The notes beneath the pieces were generated by a model, which saw only the letters and a program-made list of their open reading frames with translations, did not search any database and was not told the origin of the DNA. A program made the position numbers and the translations under genes. A stretch of DNA of 64,000 nucleotides, from contig NC_132891.1 of assembly GCF_030463535.1 (NCBI RefSeq), forward strand, positions 4,686,318-4,750,317, written 5' to 3'. Below, piece by piece: positions 25,301 through 39,700 of this stretch (position 1 is the stretch's first letter; every line of letters begins with the position of its first letter). Origin of the DNA: Salminus brasiliensis (Eukaryota; Chordata; Actinopteri; Characiformes; Bryconidae).

Positions 25301-28300
25301 GAGGCGGTAGAGTCATTTTACAGGACTTTACACTAATATGACTCGGGTTATGCAGTGTTATGCAGTTCTACAGACATAAGACAGAGATGGTGTTGTCCTC
25401 ATTTCCGTGGAGCATTTCCGTGGAGCATCAACATGATTCTGAAGCTGCAAATTGGTCAAATCTTGCTTTAACTGACAGCAGGTGCATGTTTTAAATGATT
25501 CAATCAAATGCTAATAATTGGGGGATCAGGTAACAGATGTGCTTCAACTGAAAGAGCCTAATAAGTGAAAATGAGATGAAAGAGTGTCTGTTCTCTCAGT
25601 GGGGATGCACCTGTTATCTGACCATCTCATTATAAGCAATTGATGGTGTACCCAATCCGCAGCTGATACCTGTTCATCCAGCGGTATCTGTATACGGCCT
25701 ACTCTGGCATCTTGTTATCAGCATCTCAATCCATCTAGAGGGCAGGTGGCACATGTCTGTTTGTTTACGTCGGCCCCGCCTGCCATCCGTCAGATTGCTT
25801 CAGATGACGGCAGACTGGCAGGAAGTAAAGATGAATTATTCATATTAGCCCTCCCTCCGCGCTCCCGCTCCTGAGCCGAGCGGGCGGACGACCGTGACTC
25901 ACCACGGTGAGATCAAAGCGGGAGAAAATAAATGCATGCAGGCCTGAACGCTCCGCCTGTCCCTTCACTCCGAATGATGAGCGCAGCCAAAGAGAAACAG
26001 ATCATCGTGACTGAGCCTGAATTCACTTAGGTAATGGGTGGCCCACAAGTGATGGAGACATGCCAGTACCGTCATAACGGAACCGACCATAAGAGAGATT
26101 TGTGTTTGTTGTGGAATTTAATGCTTGTGAGCACACGCTGTGCTCCTATAGAGATGTTTTTCCTTGCTGTACAGACTGGAACCATTACACCACTGCAGAT
26201 CTGTTCAAGTGTGAGACACAGCAAGGCTCCCTACCACCCCACGCTGTTCATGAGATGATGATAAACGCAGAGAGCTAGAGGGAGTGGAGGCCTGCGTTGA
26301 TTGCAAGCATGCTATGCGTATGGGTCGATGCTCTGAATACACTGAATCTGGTTCATTTTGACAGTGATTATGTTTATATAGGATTTTTTTATCGAATTAT
26401 CCAAAAACGTTGTAAAGGAAAACATCAGAAAGATGAATTCACCAATGACGAAAGATGATGACCCAATATCTGAGGCATAAGCCAGACTGAGAAAGTGTGT
26501 TATATGTTTTCTGATATCAATCATAAGTACCTACTCTATTTAGAGCTATTTAAGAAAAGGGCCTAAAAAGGTGTCTGGCCAGGATCTCTAAATTGAGTTG
26601 AATTGTGGTTCTCTCACAGATTTCATGTTTTTCACAAATCCACCAGTTCAACAGTAATCACATATGAAGATATTAAAAGAAACATTGAGAAACATTGAGA
26701 ATTTGATGCACTGTCATGTTTGCAGATCTCAAAGGGGTTAACATAGCTGCCTGCTTTTACAGGTATTTAACTAGGGATGCACAGATCCAGCTGTTTCAGT
26801 TCTGATACCAATACATAAACTTTGCATATCGGTCGATACCCGAATCCAGTCTGATACCATTGCTGAATTAATAAACTGTATACCTCACCATGTGGGAGAG
26901 ACTTAAGGCATCAGGATTGACTTAAACATTACTTTATATAATATAACAAATTAACACAGATATAAATGTACTAAATTGACATTTGTCATTTATTTATTTG
27001 CACATTTAGTGCAGTCTCACACCAACAAATTAAAGTGAAAGGATCGTTTCCATGGTTTGGCCTAATTATCCCTATGATACCCGATCCAGCTAATTTTGTT
27101 AATATTGGGACCGATATCCGATCCTAATACCGGATTGTAGCTCCCACAATGTAGGCATATTTGAAGTCTTCTCTTTTTAAAACCAAAATATAGTCCCTTT
27201 ATGTACTAGATCTACATGGGTTATCACGTTTATGAATGATCTGGCCCAAAACGAAGTGACCCTTATAACTGTAAACTTGGGTGAGACATTTGTCACCAAA
27301 ATGTTGGTAACACAGTTACGTCAATATAATACAGTTAAACAGGTCTCTTTAAGTCCCGCCTGCTTGCTGCCACACCTGGTCTATATGTACCTGCATCTAC
27401 TTACATCAACCACTGGTCTTGTTTTCCTAAATTCCTAAATGCACATGCAACTAAACACAAATCAGCTATAGAAAAAGAATCCAGTGGTTTCTTCTTTGTG
27501 AAACCAAGTGGACCAAATATTCTAAAAGACCTAAAGGTACAGAGTTTCAAGTCAATAATCAAATCAACCACACACGGTTACAGCTTGTTCAACACACCTG
27601 GAGGACCGAACAGTGTAGGAAAATAGTGCACTTATATAGGAACTGTCTTTATTGGTGTATTTTTATACTGGAATGAAAATAATGCCATGGGTTTGCAGAC
27701 CCCAGAGGGTTAACATTGCGGCCTGGTTAAGTATTTAACTCTATGCACACTGCCACGCTCCCATTATATAGGCGTATTTGAAGCCACAGAGGACAGCCAT
27801 GTGTCCCCTGAGCCCTCTTTTTTGAAAATCAAAATATATATAATAATATAGTCACAGTATGTACGAGATCTGGACGGGTTATCACATTTATGAATGATCT
27901 GGCCCTTTTTCAAACCTAATTACCGAAAAAAAAAATCACCATCCAATTAAATCTGATCAGTAAAAAAAGGCTGCTGTGTCAAACACTGGCACATTTATTT
28001 TACACCACAAAGTAGAACAGCAAATATCAGCCCCATAAATCTGAGCTAGATTTTATTAATATCACATCTACATTCACTCACCCACTCACTTACTCACCCA
28101 CTCACTTACTCACCCACTCACTTACTCACCCACTTACTTACTCACCCAACCACTCATTCAAGTACCCACTCACTCACTCACCCACCCATTACTCACCCAC
28201 CCACTCAACCACTCACTGACCCGCCCATTTCTCAACCACCCACTTACTCACCCACTCACTCACAAACTCATTTATTCACGCACCCACCCACCCAACCACT

Positions 28301-31300
28301 CACCCACCCATTTCTTAACCACCCACTTACTCATCCACCCATCCACTCACTCACAAACTCATTTATTCACGCACCCACCCATCCACCCACCCACCCACTC
28401 ACTCACCTTCCCAACCACCTTTATCCACTTACCCACTTACTAACCCATTCACTGACCCACCCAACCACTCACTCACCCATCCATCTCACTCACTCGCCCA
28501 CACACTCAAATCTTTATCCAGACGCAGGCTGCTGTTATTGGTGCTTTGCATTAATAACACTGTGTGTCGTTGTAAGTGTAGCATCTTGTGCTTTTATGCG
28601 GTTAATGGTCAGAGAGAGCAGATAACTGGTCATGCATTATTTAGAGTCATGGATGATAATGAGCACTGAATCTGACATTCGCTCACAGTTAGTGAGAAGA
28701 TTTCATCCGTATTCACGTATGGAAGAAAACAAAGAATATTAAGATTATATATTAAGAGAACAGCAGGTTTCCATCAATCTGAGTTTTCTGTTTCGATTAG
28801 AGACAGTCGCTAAAAGCATCATCGGCAAAGAACACAGTGGAACTTTGCATTGCATGAATATGAGCAGCGTGGTTGTGCCTTCAGACCTCAGCATCAAGCC
28901 CCAAACGGCAGTGTATACTGAATGCAAAATACCTGCAGCTTTGATACTGCAGCAGAACAGCTTCACAATTTATGACGCCAACACATGATGAAGACGTTTT
29001 CAGGGAGCTCAGTGGGCTGTGAAATGGGATTAGGCAATATGGGGGTGGTGGTGGGGGGGGGGGGTGTCAGTATACAGTAAATGATTCTCTTCCTATGTTC
29101 TCTATAGGCGCTCTGTGTATCTTCTTTTAATTGATGGCTTGTATCAGTATCAGTGCAACTGTCCTCCAACCCTGTGTTAAAGACGGTCATTTTGGGGAGG
29201 TGCAGTCTCTCAGCTACATTGATTAGCACTTAAAGGATAGCCTGCCACTCAGGCCCATATCCAGTTACCCTGCCAGAAGCTCAAACAGAACAGCTGTGTA
29301 ATAATGGGCTGTTCCTTTAGTCATAATTAAAGAAATATAAAGTCATTCACAATCCACTATCTACAGTCAATAGAAAAAAAAACATGTCACCCTTTATCTT
29401 TTTTCACATATTTAAACATATAGACATTTTATCTACATTTGAACAATTTTAAGAGATGGAGATAATTTAGCTGGTCTTTGTCTAGTTGTTCTCGGGCCAA
29501 CTTAAGACTTTTTTTTTTTTGGATAGTGAGGGGTTCTTTCTTGCACACTCTCAATAAAAACCAAACATTTGGTCCCTTTCTGATGGCAGATGCTGTACTT
29601 CAACTGAACATCAACTGTGACAACAGCTACCTGCTGCCGTGATGACATTTTAGGATTGTTGGAGGCTTCTTTAGACATCTTGTGGTCTGCTCTTGGAAAC
29701 TTGCTAGGACAGCCTGGCCTGGCTGTTCTCCACTTGTAAATAATTTAGCAAACCAATCTACTCACTCACCCAGTCACAAACCTATTCACTGTCCCGCTCA
29801 CCCAACCACTCACTTACCCACTCACCCAACCACCCACTCATACACTCAGCCATTCATCTCACTCAATCACAGTCCCCTTCACTCACCTACTCACCCAACC
29901 ACTCACACTTCCACTCACAAACTCATTCACTCATTCATCCACACAACCACTCACTTACCCATCCATCTCAATCACTCAACCACACAAACCTATTCACTGA
30001 CCCACTCACTCAACCACCCACTCTTCCGCTCACAAATTCATTCACTCATTCATCCACACAACCACTCACTTACCCATCCATCTCAATCACTCAACCACAC
30101 AAACCTATTCACTGACCCACTCACTCAACCACCCACTCTTCCGCTCACAAATTCATTCACTCACTCATTCACCCAACCACTCACAAATTCATTCACTGAC
30201 CCACCCAACCACCCACTCACTCACCCACAAACCCATTACCCACCCATTACTCACTCAACCACTCACCCACTCACTCACAAACCCATTACCCACCCATTAC
30301 TCATTCAACCACTCACCCACTCACTCACAAACCCAATACTCACTCACCCACTCACTCACCCACTCACTCACCCCCAAAAACCCATTACCCACCCATTACT
30401 CACTCAACCACTCACCCACTCACTCACAAACCCATTACCCACCCATTACTCACTCAACCACTCACCCACTCACTCACAAACCCAATACTCACTCACCCAC
30501 TCACTCACCCCCAAAAACCCATTACCCACCCATTACTCACTCAACCACTCACCCACTCACTCACAAACCCATTACCCACCCATTACTCACTCAACCACTC
30601 ACCCACTCACTCACAAACCCAATACTCACTCACCCACTCACTCACCCACTCACTCACCCACAAACCCATTACCCACCCATTACTCACTCAACCACTCACC
30701 CACTCACTCACAAACCCATTACCCACCCATTACCCACTCAACCACTCACTCACCCACTCACTCACCCACCCAACCACTTACTCACTCACCCACCTATTAC
30801 TGACCCACCCACTCACTCACCCACCCATTACTCACTCACTCACTCACTCACAAACCCATTCACTGACCCACCCAACCACTCACTTACCCACTCACAAACC
30901 CATTCACTGACCCACCCAACCACTCACTCATCCATTCACTGACCCACCCAACCACTCACTTACTCACTCACAAACCCATTCACTGACCCACCCAACCACT
31001 CACTCATCCATTCACTGACCCACCCAACCACTCACTTACTCACTCACAAACCCATTCACTGACCCACCCAACCACTCACTCATCCATTCACTGACCCACC
31101 CAACCACTCACTTACTCACTCACAAACCCATTCACTGACCCACCCAACCACTCACTCATCCATTCACTGACCCACCCAACCACTCACTTACCCACTCACA
31201 AACCCATTCACTGACCCACCCAACCACTCACTCATCCATTCACTGACCCACCCAACCACTCACTTACTCACTCACAAACCCATTCACTGACCCACCCAAC

Positions 31301-32123
31301 CACTCACTCATCCATTCACTGACCCACCCAACCACTCACTCACCCATTCACTGACCCACCCAACCACTCACTCACTCACAAAGCCATTCACTGACCCACC
31401 CAACCACTCACTCACCCATTCACTGACACCCAACCACTCACTCACTCACAAAGCCATTCACTGACACCCAACCACTCACTCACTCACAAAGCCATTCACT
31501 GACCCACCCAACCACTCACTCATCCATTCACTGACCCACCCAACCACTCACTCACCCATTCACTGACCCACCCAACCACTCACTCACTCACTCACAAAGC
31601 CATTCACTGACCCACCCAACCACTCACTCACCCATTCACTGACCCATCCAACCACTCACTCACTCACAAAGCCATTCACTGACCCACCCAACCACTCACT
31701 CACTCACAAAGCCATTCACTGACCCACCCAACCACTCACTCATCCATTCACTGACCCACCCAACCACTCACTCACTCACAAAGCCATTCACTGACCCACC
31801 CAACCACTCACTCATCCATTCACTGACCCACCCAACCACTCACTCACCCATTCACTGACCCACCCAACCACTCACTCACTCACAAAGCCATTCACTGACC
31901 CACCCAACCACTCACTCACCCATTCACTGACCCATCCAACCACTCACCCACTCACAAACCCATTCACTGACCCACCCACCCATCTCACTCACTTACCCAC
32001 ACACTCAAATCATTATCCAGCGCAGGCTGCTGTCAGTACTCCAGCAGCTTTCAGTGCTTTGCATTAATAACACTGTGTGTCGGTGTAAGTGTAGCATCTT
32101 GTGCTTTTATGCGGTTAATGGTC

Positions 32124-32154
<31 letters not shown>

Positions 32155-35100
32155 CAGAGAGAGAGAGAGCGAGAGAGAGAGCAGATAACTGGCCATGCAT
32201 TATTTAGAGTCATGGATGATAATGAGAACTGAATCTGACATTCGCTCACAGTTAGTGAGAAGATTTTATCCGTATTCACGTATGGAAGAAAACAAAGAAT
32301 ATTAAGACATTATTTCCAGTAATAATTAATGTAATGTCAGTAAGCACTTAAACTCTAGCATTTGGATCAAATGTTTTTAAGATGATGATCAGCACACATT
32401 CAACCAGTGTCCAAACTTTTGACTAGTACTGTGTATATAGTTTCTGCAGTCTCTAGTCTCTAGTCTTTTAAAACTACTATCTTTCCTTCACAGCAGCTTC
32501 ATGTTCAGAATGTAAATGTGGTAGTATTCAATGTGATGAGTCACTGTAGTGACTTCGTTAAGAGCCTCTGGTGCTCAGGCCAAAAAGCCCACATGCTGAT
32601 ATTATTTTAACTCAGTTTGAAGTACGCATGCAGATGAAATACACACTGTATTGTGGATATGCTCATGGTGTACAACTGCCAATGGCACTCCGTACGTACG
32701 TACATTTAAGGCATTTAGCAGACGCTCTTCTCCAGAGCCACTTACAAAAGTGCTTTGCTATTTACCCAAGAAAAACCTTAGCTAGTTTAAAAATGGCAAA
32801 TAATTTAAAGATCCTCTAATCTTAGACTCTACTAAACACAAGTCAATATGAAGACCAAAATACTCTTCTCTTCGCCTGAGTACTCTCAGAAGAGGAGGGT
32901 CTTCAGTCTGGGTTTGAAGACAGCGAGTGTTGGACTCTGCTGTTCGGACACCCAGGGGAAGCTCGTTCCACCACTTCGGTGCAGGACAGTAAAAAGTCTG
33001 GACGCTCGTCTTCCGTGGATCTTAAAGGATGGCGGGTCAAACCGAGCCGTACTTGAAGCTGGAAGGGCTCTCGGTGCAGATCGGCTTTTGACCATCGCCA
33101 TCAAGTTCTTATTCACTCGACAGGACTAGTGAGATATGGATGAGTGAGACACCTGAGTATTTTGGACCAACACACTGTAACTTATAGGCTATCTATCTAA
33201 TAATTCATTAATTGATATTAAAAATAAGATGAGAAAATAAGAGACCCTTGTCCTGTGTACATCCAATGCACAGTATTTATCCTACTCCTTGACAGTATAT
33301 CACACTCTTTACTCCTGGTGTGTACGACAGGTCGAAAGGTCAATCTTCAGGTCAGGCTTGATGTTTTATCTGATCACTTCAATCTGATCTTAATATACCA
33401 AAAATCATCAGTTAAGTCAAAAAATATATTACATACACTACATGGACAAAAGTATTGGGACACCTGCTCATACACTGCTCATACAGGGCTACTCAGCAAT
33501 CGCGTTAGTGAGGACAGGATGTTTGATAATCACCACCTCACCTTATCCCCCAACGACGCATCCCAAAAGTACTGGATGAAGCATCATCCATCATTTCAGA
33601 GAACACAGGTCTTCTTCCACTGCTCCACTGCTCAGTGCTGGGGGCCTTTTTACCCCTCTAGCCCACGCCTGGCATCAGACAGCATGGTGCCAATAGGTTA
33701 ATGAGCCCTATTCTATTGGCAGTACTTCTCTACAGGGACTAGACAAGCTGTGTGCATGCATGTGCACATCTGTATCAGCAATGGGTGCAACTTTAAGTAG
33801 CTGAATGCAATCGTTTGAAGGGGTGTCCGCAAACTTTTTTTTATTAATCATTGATACTGACACTACTGTTCTATTCTATTAGATATAAAACAATAGGCAG
33901 CTGAATTCACACATGTTGTTCCAGTTTAGGCTGCAGTTGAGGAAGGCCGCATTTCTCATGTTTGCCATCACTGAAGGCTGTTCCATTTTGTAGGATGCTA
34001 CAAACATAGAAATGCATCCTATAGTTCTAAAAAAGACCACGAGGTTTTCCATATCTAAAAATAAAGGTAAAAAATAATAAATTGGCTTTAAAAACTAACT
34101 AACCTTAAAAAGGTTACTCACAGTCATACAACTGATCTTTTTTTTTAAGGACCATCTACTGAACGAGAAAGCAAACAGTAGTTATTCAATGGCAGCTTTC
34201 CAAAGAAGCCTTTATGGCACCTTTATTTTTAAGAGTGCATATGTTATGTACGACAAGCTCTCCCACCTTCTGCTTACTCTACATCTCCAAACTGAATCTT
34301 TCCCACCGTTATATTTCTCTATTATTATATTTTATTGCTCCTAAAATGAGAAACTGTATAATAAAAGACTGCTATAATGACTCTATTAGGCCTTAATAGA
34401 GAAAAATTATGAGGCTATTTGGAATGAATTAAATGTAAGTACTTTGGGATGGATTCATAACAGTGATATCTGGTTCTGATCCTTAAGGGCCGGAGTCCAG
34501 CACAGTTTGTGATTTTCTGGTTGCTAATTTTGTCATTAGTGTCTGAGTTAAATCCACTGTGTTTGAGCAGAGACAGCTCACATTGCGCTGGGCTCTGGCT
34601 CTCCGGTTCACTGTCCCACTGAATGAACATTCTGCATCAGTCATTTCTGCTCATCTCCCTCCTCTCCTGGGTGTCGTGCAGAAAGGTATCTTCGAAAAAA
34701 TGTCCAAATACTTTTGGCCCACAGAGATTATAAGCAATGTGGAAAAAAACAGGCGAAGATGATTAGATCTTCCCTGTGTGAGCTGCTCCTTATCTAGGAG
34801 TCATTTTCTGTGAACCAGCAGGAGACTGTCAACCTCATATCTTAGCCTGGTGGGTAGCACAGCACTCAAGTCCAGGTGGTTCGGACAGTGACGGCACCTG
34901 AAAATTCATGGTTCTGAATATACATAAGAAATATTACCTAAAAAACTGCATGATATGGACAAAATGCCAGTTCTGTCATTAAACTGCTACAGCAGACCCA
35001 AATATACAAATCAGCCATAACATTAACACCACTTGCCCTGATATTGAGTAGGTCCCCCTGTACAGTGTAAAGAACAACTGCCAGATTCTTAGACATTATG

Positions 35101-36746
35101 GAGAAAAGAGAAAAACAGCAGGAATAGAGATACATGGTCTTTGTGGGTCTGTGACCATATATGTTCAAATGTTTGTGGACACCCCTTCTAATGAAAACAT
35201 TCTGCCACAACAGATCTGACCATTTGAGGTATGGACTCTACAAGAGCTGCTATTGTCTGGGCTCTTAAGACAATAGCAGCAGATCCTTCAAGTCATGTAA
35301 GTTGTGAGGTGGGACCTCCATGAGCATCAATAAGCCTGGGGCGCCCATAACCCTGTTGACCACTGCATATCGGAAAAACATCACAAGACCAGGCCTGATG
35401 TTTTGGAGATGTTATGTATATTTTTATATACTATACTAGAATAATTACTATATACTGTAATAATTATTAATAATATTGAAACCTTGTATCTCCATAATTG
35501 TGGAAAATTATGAATTCTAAAATTACAATGGAAGTCATATATATATGAATGAACTTTTATTATATACATTTATCTTCAAATCTTACTGTGTGAAATAATG
35601 AGAATTTACTTGTTGGAAATTTGTAAAACTTTGGTTATATCATATATTGGTTATATGGTTATTGTCATATTTTAAAAGCTAGGCTGCACTATTTTAATCA
35701 AAATGAAAATAATTTCACATGAAATTATGAAAATACCTGCAGTTCACAGTAAAATAAACTGGTTAGAGTATCTTTGCATACTGCAGCAATATCAGTATTT
35801 ACATCAGTACAAAAGCCTTTACTGCAAAACAATGGACAAACGAAGTCCAACACACATTGAAAAGAGTGTAAACTTACATTCAGACGTGTGCTATACCATC
35901 AAATCCCACATGATTCCACTAGCGTCTTATCACATTATAAATCTGAAAAGCACCTCAAGCATTAAAGTGAGGAATCATGGACGGTAGGCATTCGATCAGG
36001 GGGACACTTCCAGCCATCTGCAATATTTCGAGCCTCTTAGCATCCAGGCTTTTTGCCAGAGGCAGTGGATCAATGTGGTGTGATGGTAAGACTTGCAGTA
36101 CGAGGTCATGGCATGCTCAAAGAGAGTGAATCACTGACACTACACTGACTTTCTATGAATGACAAGCTGTAACACTGTGTGCTTTTATGAAGTCAGATGG
36201 GATGTTCGATCATGTATTTATATATTTATATATATTTATAATATAAAAGCAGCATCTACTGCATTCAAGAACATATCCATTACATTCAGTAGCAGTGAAT
36301 AAGCAATCGCTGTGGAGACGTTGTACATGTGTTATAACTGTAGCACTACCGTGTGCTGCCGGAGAGCCAGTTTGGATATTAAGTTATTAGCAATTTTAAG
36401 TTATGCAACTTAAGTTGCTTTATTTAAATATAAGCATCTACACCTTCAAAATAAGATGTTGCAAATGATCCTTCAAGCTATGTTTTAGTGTGAGTCTAAA
36501 ACACCTGTGAATTAATAAAGGACCTTTATATCGATTTCTTAAACCTTCTAAAATTTCTTCACACATTCAGTCACCAAGGCTCACAAGGCGGACCCATACT
36601 CCTCTGGTCAGAATTATTTATGAATTATTGATAAATGTCACCAAACCATCAAGACTGTTCTTCTGCTCAGGTGTTTTAATATAATCATAATGTAATATAA
36701 CTAATATAATAGTGATGTAAGAACAATGCAAGTAATGATGGTTAAT

Positions 36747-36777
<31 letters not shown>

Positions 36778-39700
36778 GTGGCAAATACTTTAACATAGTC
36801 AGTATGTAGATAGCAGTGGCAGAAGGCAGAATGGCAGCTGGTTTAATTAGCAGGTAGCAGGAGAGCCCAGCGGTCAGTCTGATGGTTAGGCAGCTGGTCT
36901 GGCACAAGTGGCAGTGGAGCCCAGCAGTCAGACTTCCATTGGAGTCAGGCCGGATAAGTGGGCAGTCGTTAACTTGGACGATTTAGAGAATTAGTCCTAA
37001 TTGGATTACAGTGACTGTTGGGAAGTATCAGAGTCCAGCAGATCTGAGTATAACAGCCTAACTAAACTACTGGGAGAGAGCCAGAAGGTAACACAGACAC
37101 GGGAGCACACAGAAACACTGGCCTCCACTTGCTCCACCGCCTACAAACCTGAGTGATTGTGTACAAGTGGTATGACGACAGCACCAGCATGTCCATGTCC
37201 ATGGTTGTCTTCTCTTCAACACTTACTTCAACTTCAATCAAGAGCAGACCAGACTAAATATATCTGGGGTTTAAAGAAGACCTCAGAATCCTCCAGAATA
37301 ATCCTCTCGAACCATGTTCTGATCATCTGCAGCTGATGTTCTGCACCTAATTCTAATTCTACACATTTAAAGTAGAAATAAATGTGGGAGGTTTAAACTT
37401 TTCCCTCACTGTGATTTGGTCCATATTCTAGAATATATGAAAATAAATGGGTTTTTATAGGGTGTCCTCATTGTGACACAATTCTGGAGCATTGCAGCGT
37501 TTCAGAAAACCGCCGCCTTTAAATGATCTACAGTGAACACATGGTGTAGACGATTTCACGGCAACAGTAAAGCGAGAGTTTCAGCTGGGCTTGCACTATG
37601 AAGCTTGTCAAATCTCTTTTGACGTGTAAATGTGAGAACGCTATTCAGCACTCCGCTTTACATTACTGACGCATATGAAAGGCAACCCCCCTCCGCTAGC
37701 ACATCTCTGGGGAATCCGAGAGCAGTCGGAACCTGAGTCACGAGGGGCTTCTACAGAAAGCAGAATATAGGAAATCCATAGAAATCCATAGAAAGGTTGT
37801 GTGTGTGTCAACACTGGACGTAACTATGGGTGAAGGGCAGGAATCTACCTATTTTATATATTTCTGCACCTTAAAAACACATATTGCATAAATAAATACT
37901 CTAAAAATATGAATAGGCTTCAATAAACTGACTGTTAGACTCAACTAAATCAATGTGGATGAATCACTTCAGGGTTACTAGCATTGACACTGGCTCATTG
38001 TACCTAATACAACCAAATTCCACAACAATATTTCACACCGTGCCCACATTTGTGAAGAAAATGACTCTGAATCACAATGCCAGCAAAGAATGTCCCTTTT
38101 AAACAAGCTTGGATGTGTGTGTGTGTGTGTGTTCACACATGGCTGATTACACAACACTGACACCATTAGACTACATGATTTCCTCCACAAAGATCCACTT
38201 ACTACTGATACTATCCTGCAATGCCTGAATCCAAAAAACAGTAAAAGCACAGCACTGCAATTAGCCAGAGTGCACATACACTGTACAAATAACCCATCTG
38301 TGTAATTGCAAGGTGGTGGATCTCACGACACATAGTGATTTATAGGGCTATAGTTAACATCTTTTCTCTGACTCCCTGACATCCCTTTGTAGCCCAGCAT
38401 GACTGTGTGCTTTTAAATGATAAGGACATCCCATGAAAACCTCAGCCTTTTTAAACATTCGATCTTCATTTGAACATTATTGAAAGATGGAGGTTATATA
38501 ACTGAACTGAAACGTTCAATCTTCAAGTCCAGGCTGAAAACTAATTTCTTTAGTTTAGCTTTTGGTAATTAATGTGTCCCTTTTTAGATAAAGGTTGCTG
38601 ATCTAAAGGGTCATGGACATTGAAAATTGTGGTAAACTGAGATACTGCAGCTGTCATCCCACTGTTTGCACGCAATCACTCAGGTTTGTGAGCAGTGGAG
38701 CAGATGGATGCCAGTGTTTCAGGGTGCTCCCATGTCTGTGTTACCTTCTGGCTCTGTCCTAGTAGTTTAGTTAGGCTGTTATAGTCAGATCTGCTGGAGT
38801 CGCTCACCACACTCTGATACTGCCCAAGATTTACTGTAATCCAATTAGGACTAATTCTCTAAATCGTATTACCTTCTACAAGTTAATGACTGCCCACTTA
38901 TCCGGCCTGACTCCAATGGAATTTTCCCTTGCCACTGTCGCCTTTGGCTGCTTACCGGAGGTTTTCTTGTTTATGTTTTATAATATGTTGATCTCTTGTC
39001 CTATTACTATTTACTGGGTTCCTGTGAAGCTGCTAATTTAATAATCATCTGTAAAATTTAATTACTAAGACCCAGGGGTCACGAGTTTGACTGAGCCATG
39101 TCGCTTTGCCATCAGTGGCAGGTAGATGGCGCTCTCTCCCCTCATCGCTCTAAAAAGCGCAGTTGGCCGAGGTTGAAGATGCAGATGAGTCTGCAGATGG
39201 GAAGGGGTTTAAAAAGATCTCAGAACTATTAGAAATCAGAAGTTCCACTGTCGACTAAATCATATCATGTACTAGTAAAATAACGGCCAGTATGGCCAGG
39301 TCAGGCTGTCCTAGCAAGTTCAGCCCAAGAGCAGACCTCAAAAAGAAGTCTCTGACAACCCTAAAATGTCATAAGTACATCTACCATCACAAAGAGACCA
39401 CCCAAGATTTTAATAGGAGGAGTATGTATATATAGCAGCAATAAAGAATAAGCTTGCTGTTTATTTAAGGGGTTAAAACACCCACACATTGGCCAGGATC
39501 CACTTACGGGGGATCCATGTGTATGTTGTTGGGCCATAATGCTACATGGCTAAGCACCAGCTTGCATTATTCTGACTAATGTAGTCTTCATTAAGCAAAT
39601 TAGCTGAGCTATAATGGAAATTCCTCAGTTTCCAGTAAGAAATACAGGATTCCAGTGAGGAAATGTGGATTGCACATTTTAGGGGTTAAAACACCCACAG

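Noticed and set aside
29682..30803. 373-codon open frame rich in His, Ser, Thr and Pro
   Set aside because: Product of the CACTCACC array inside syn2 intron 1.
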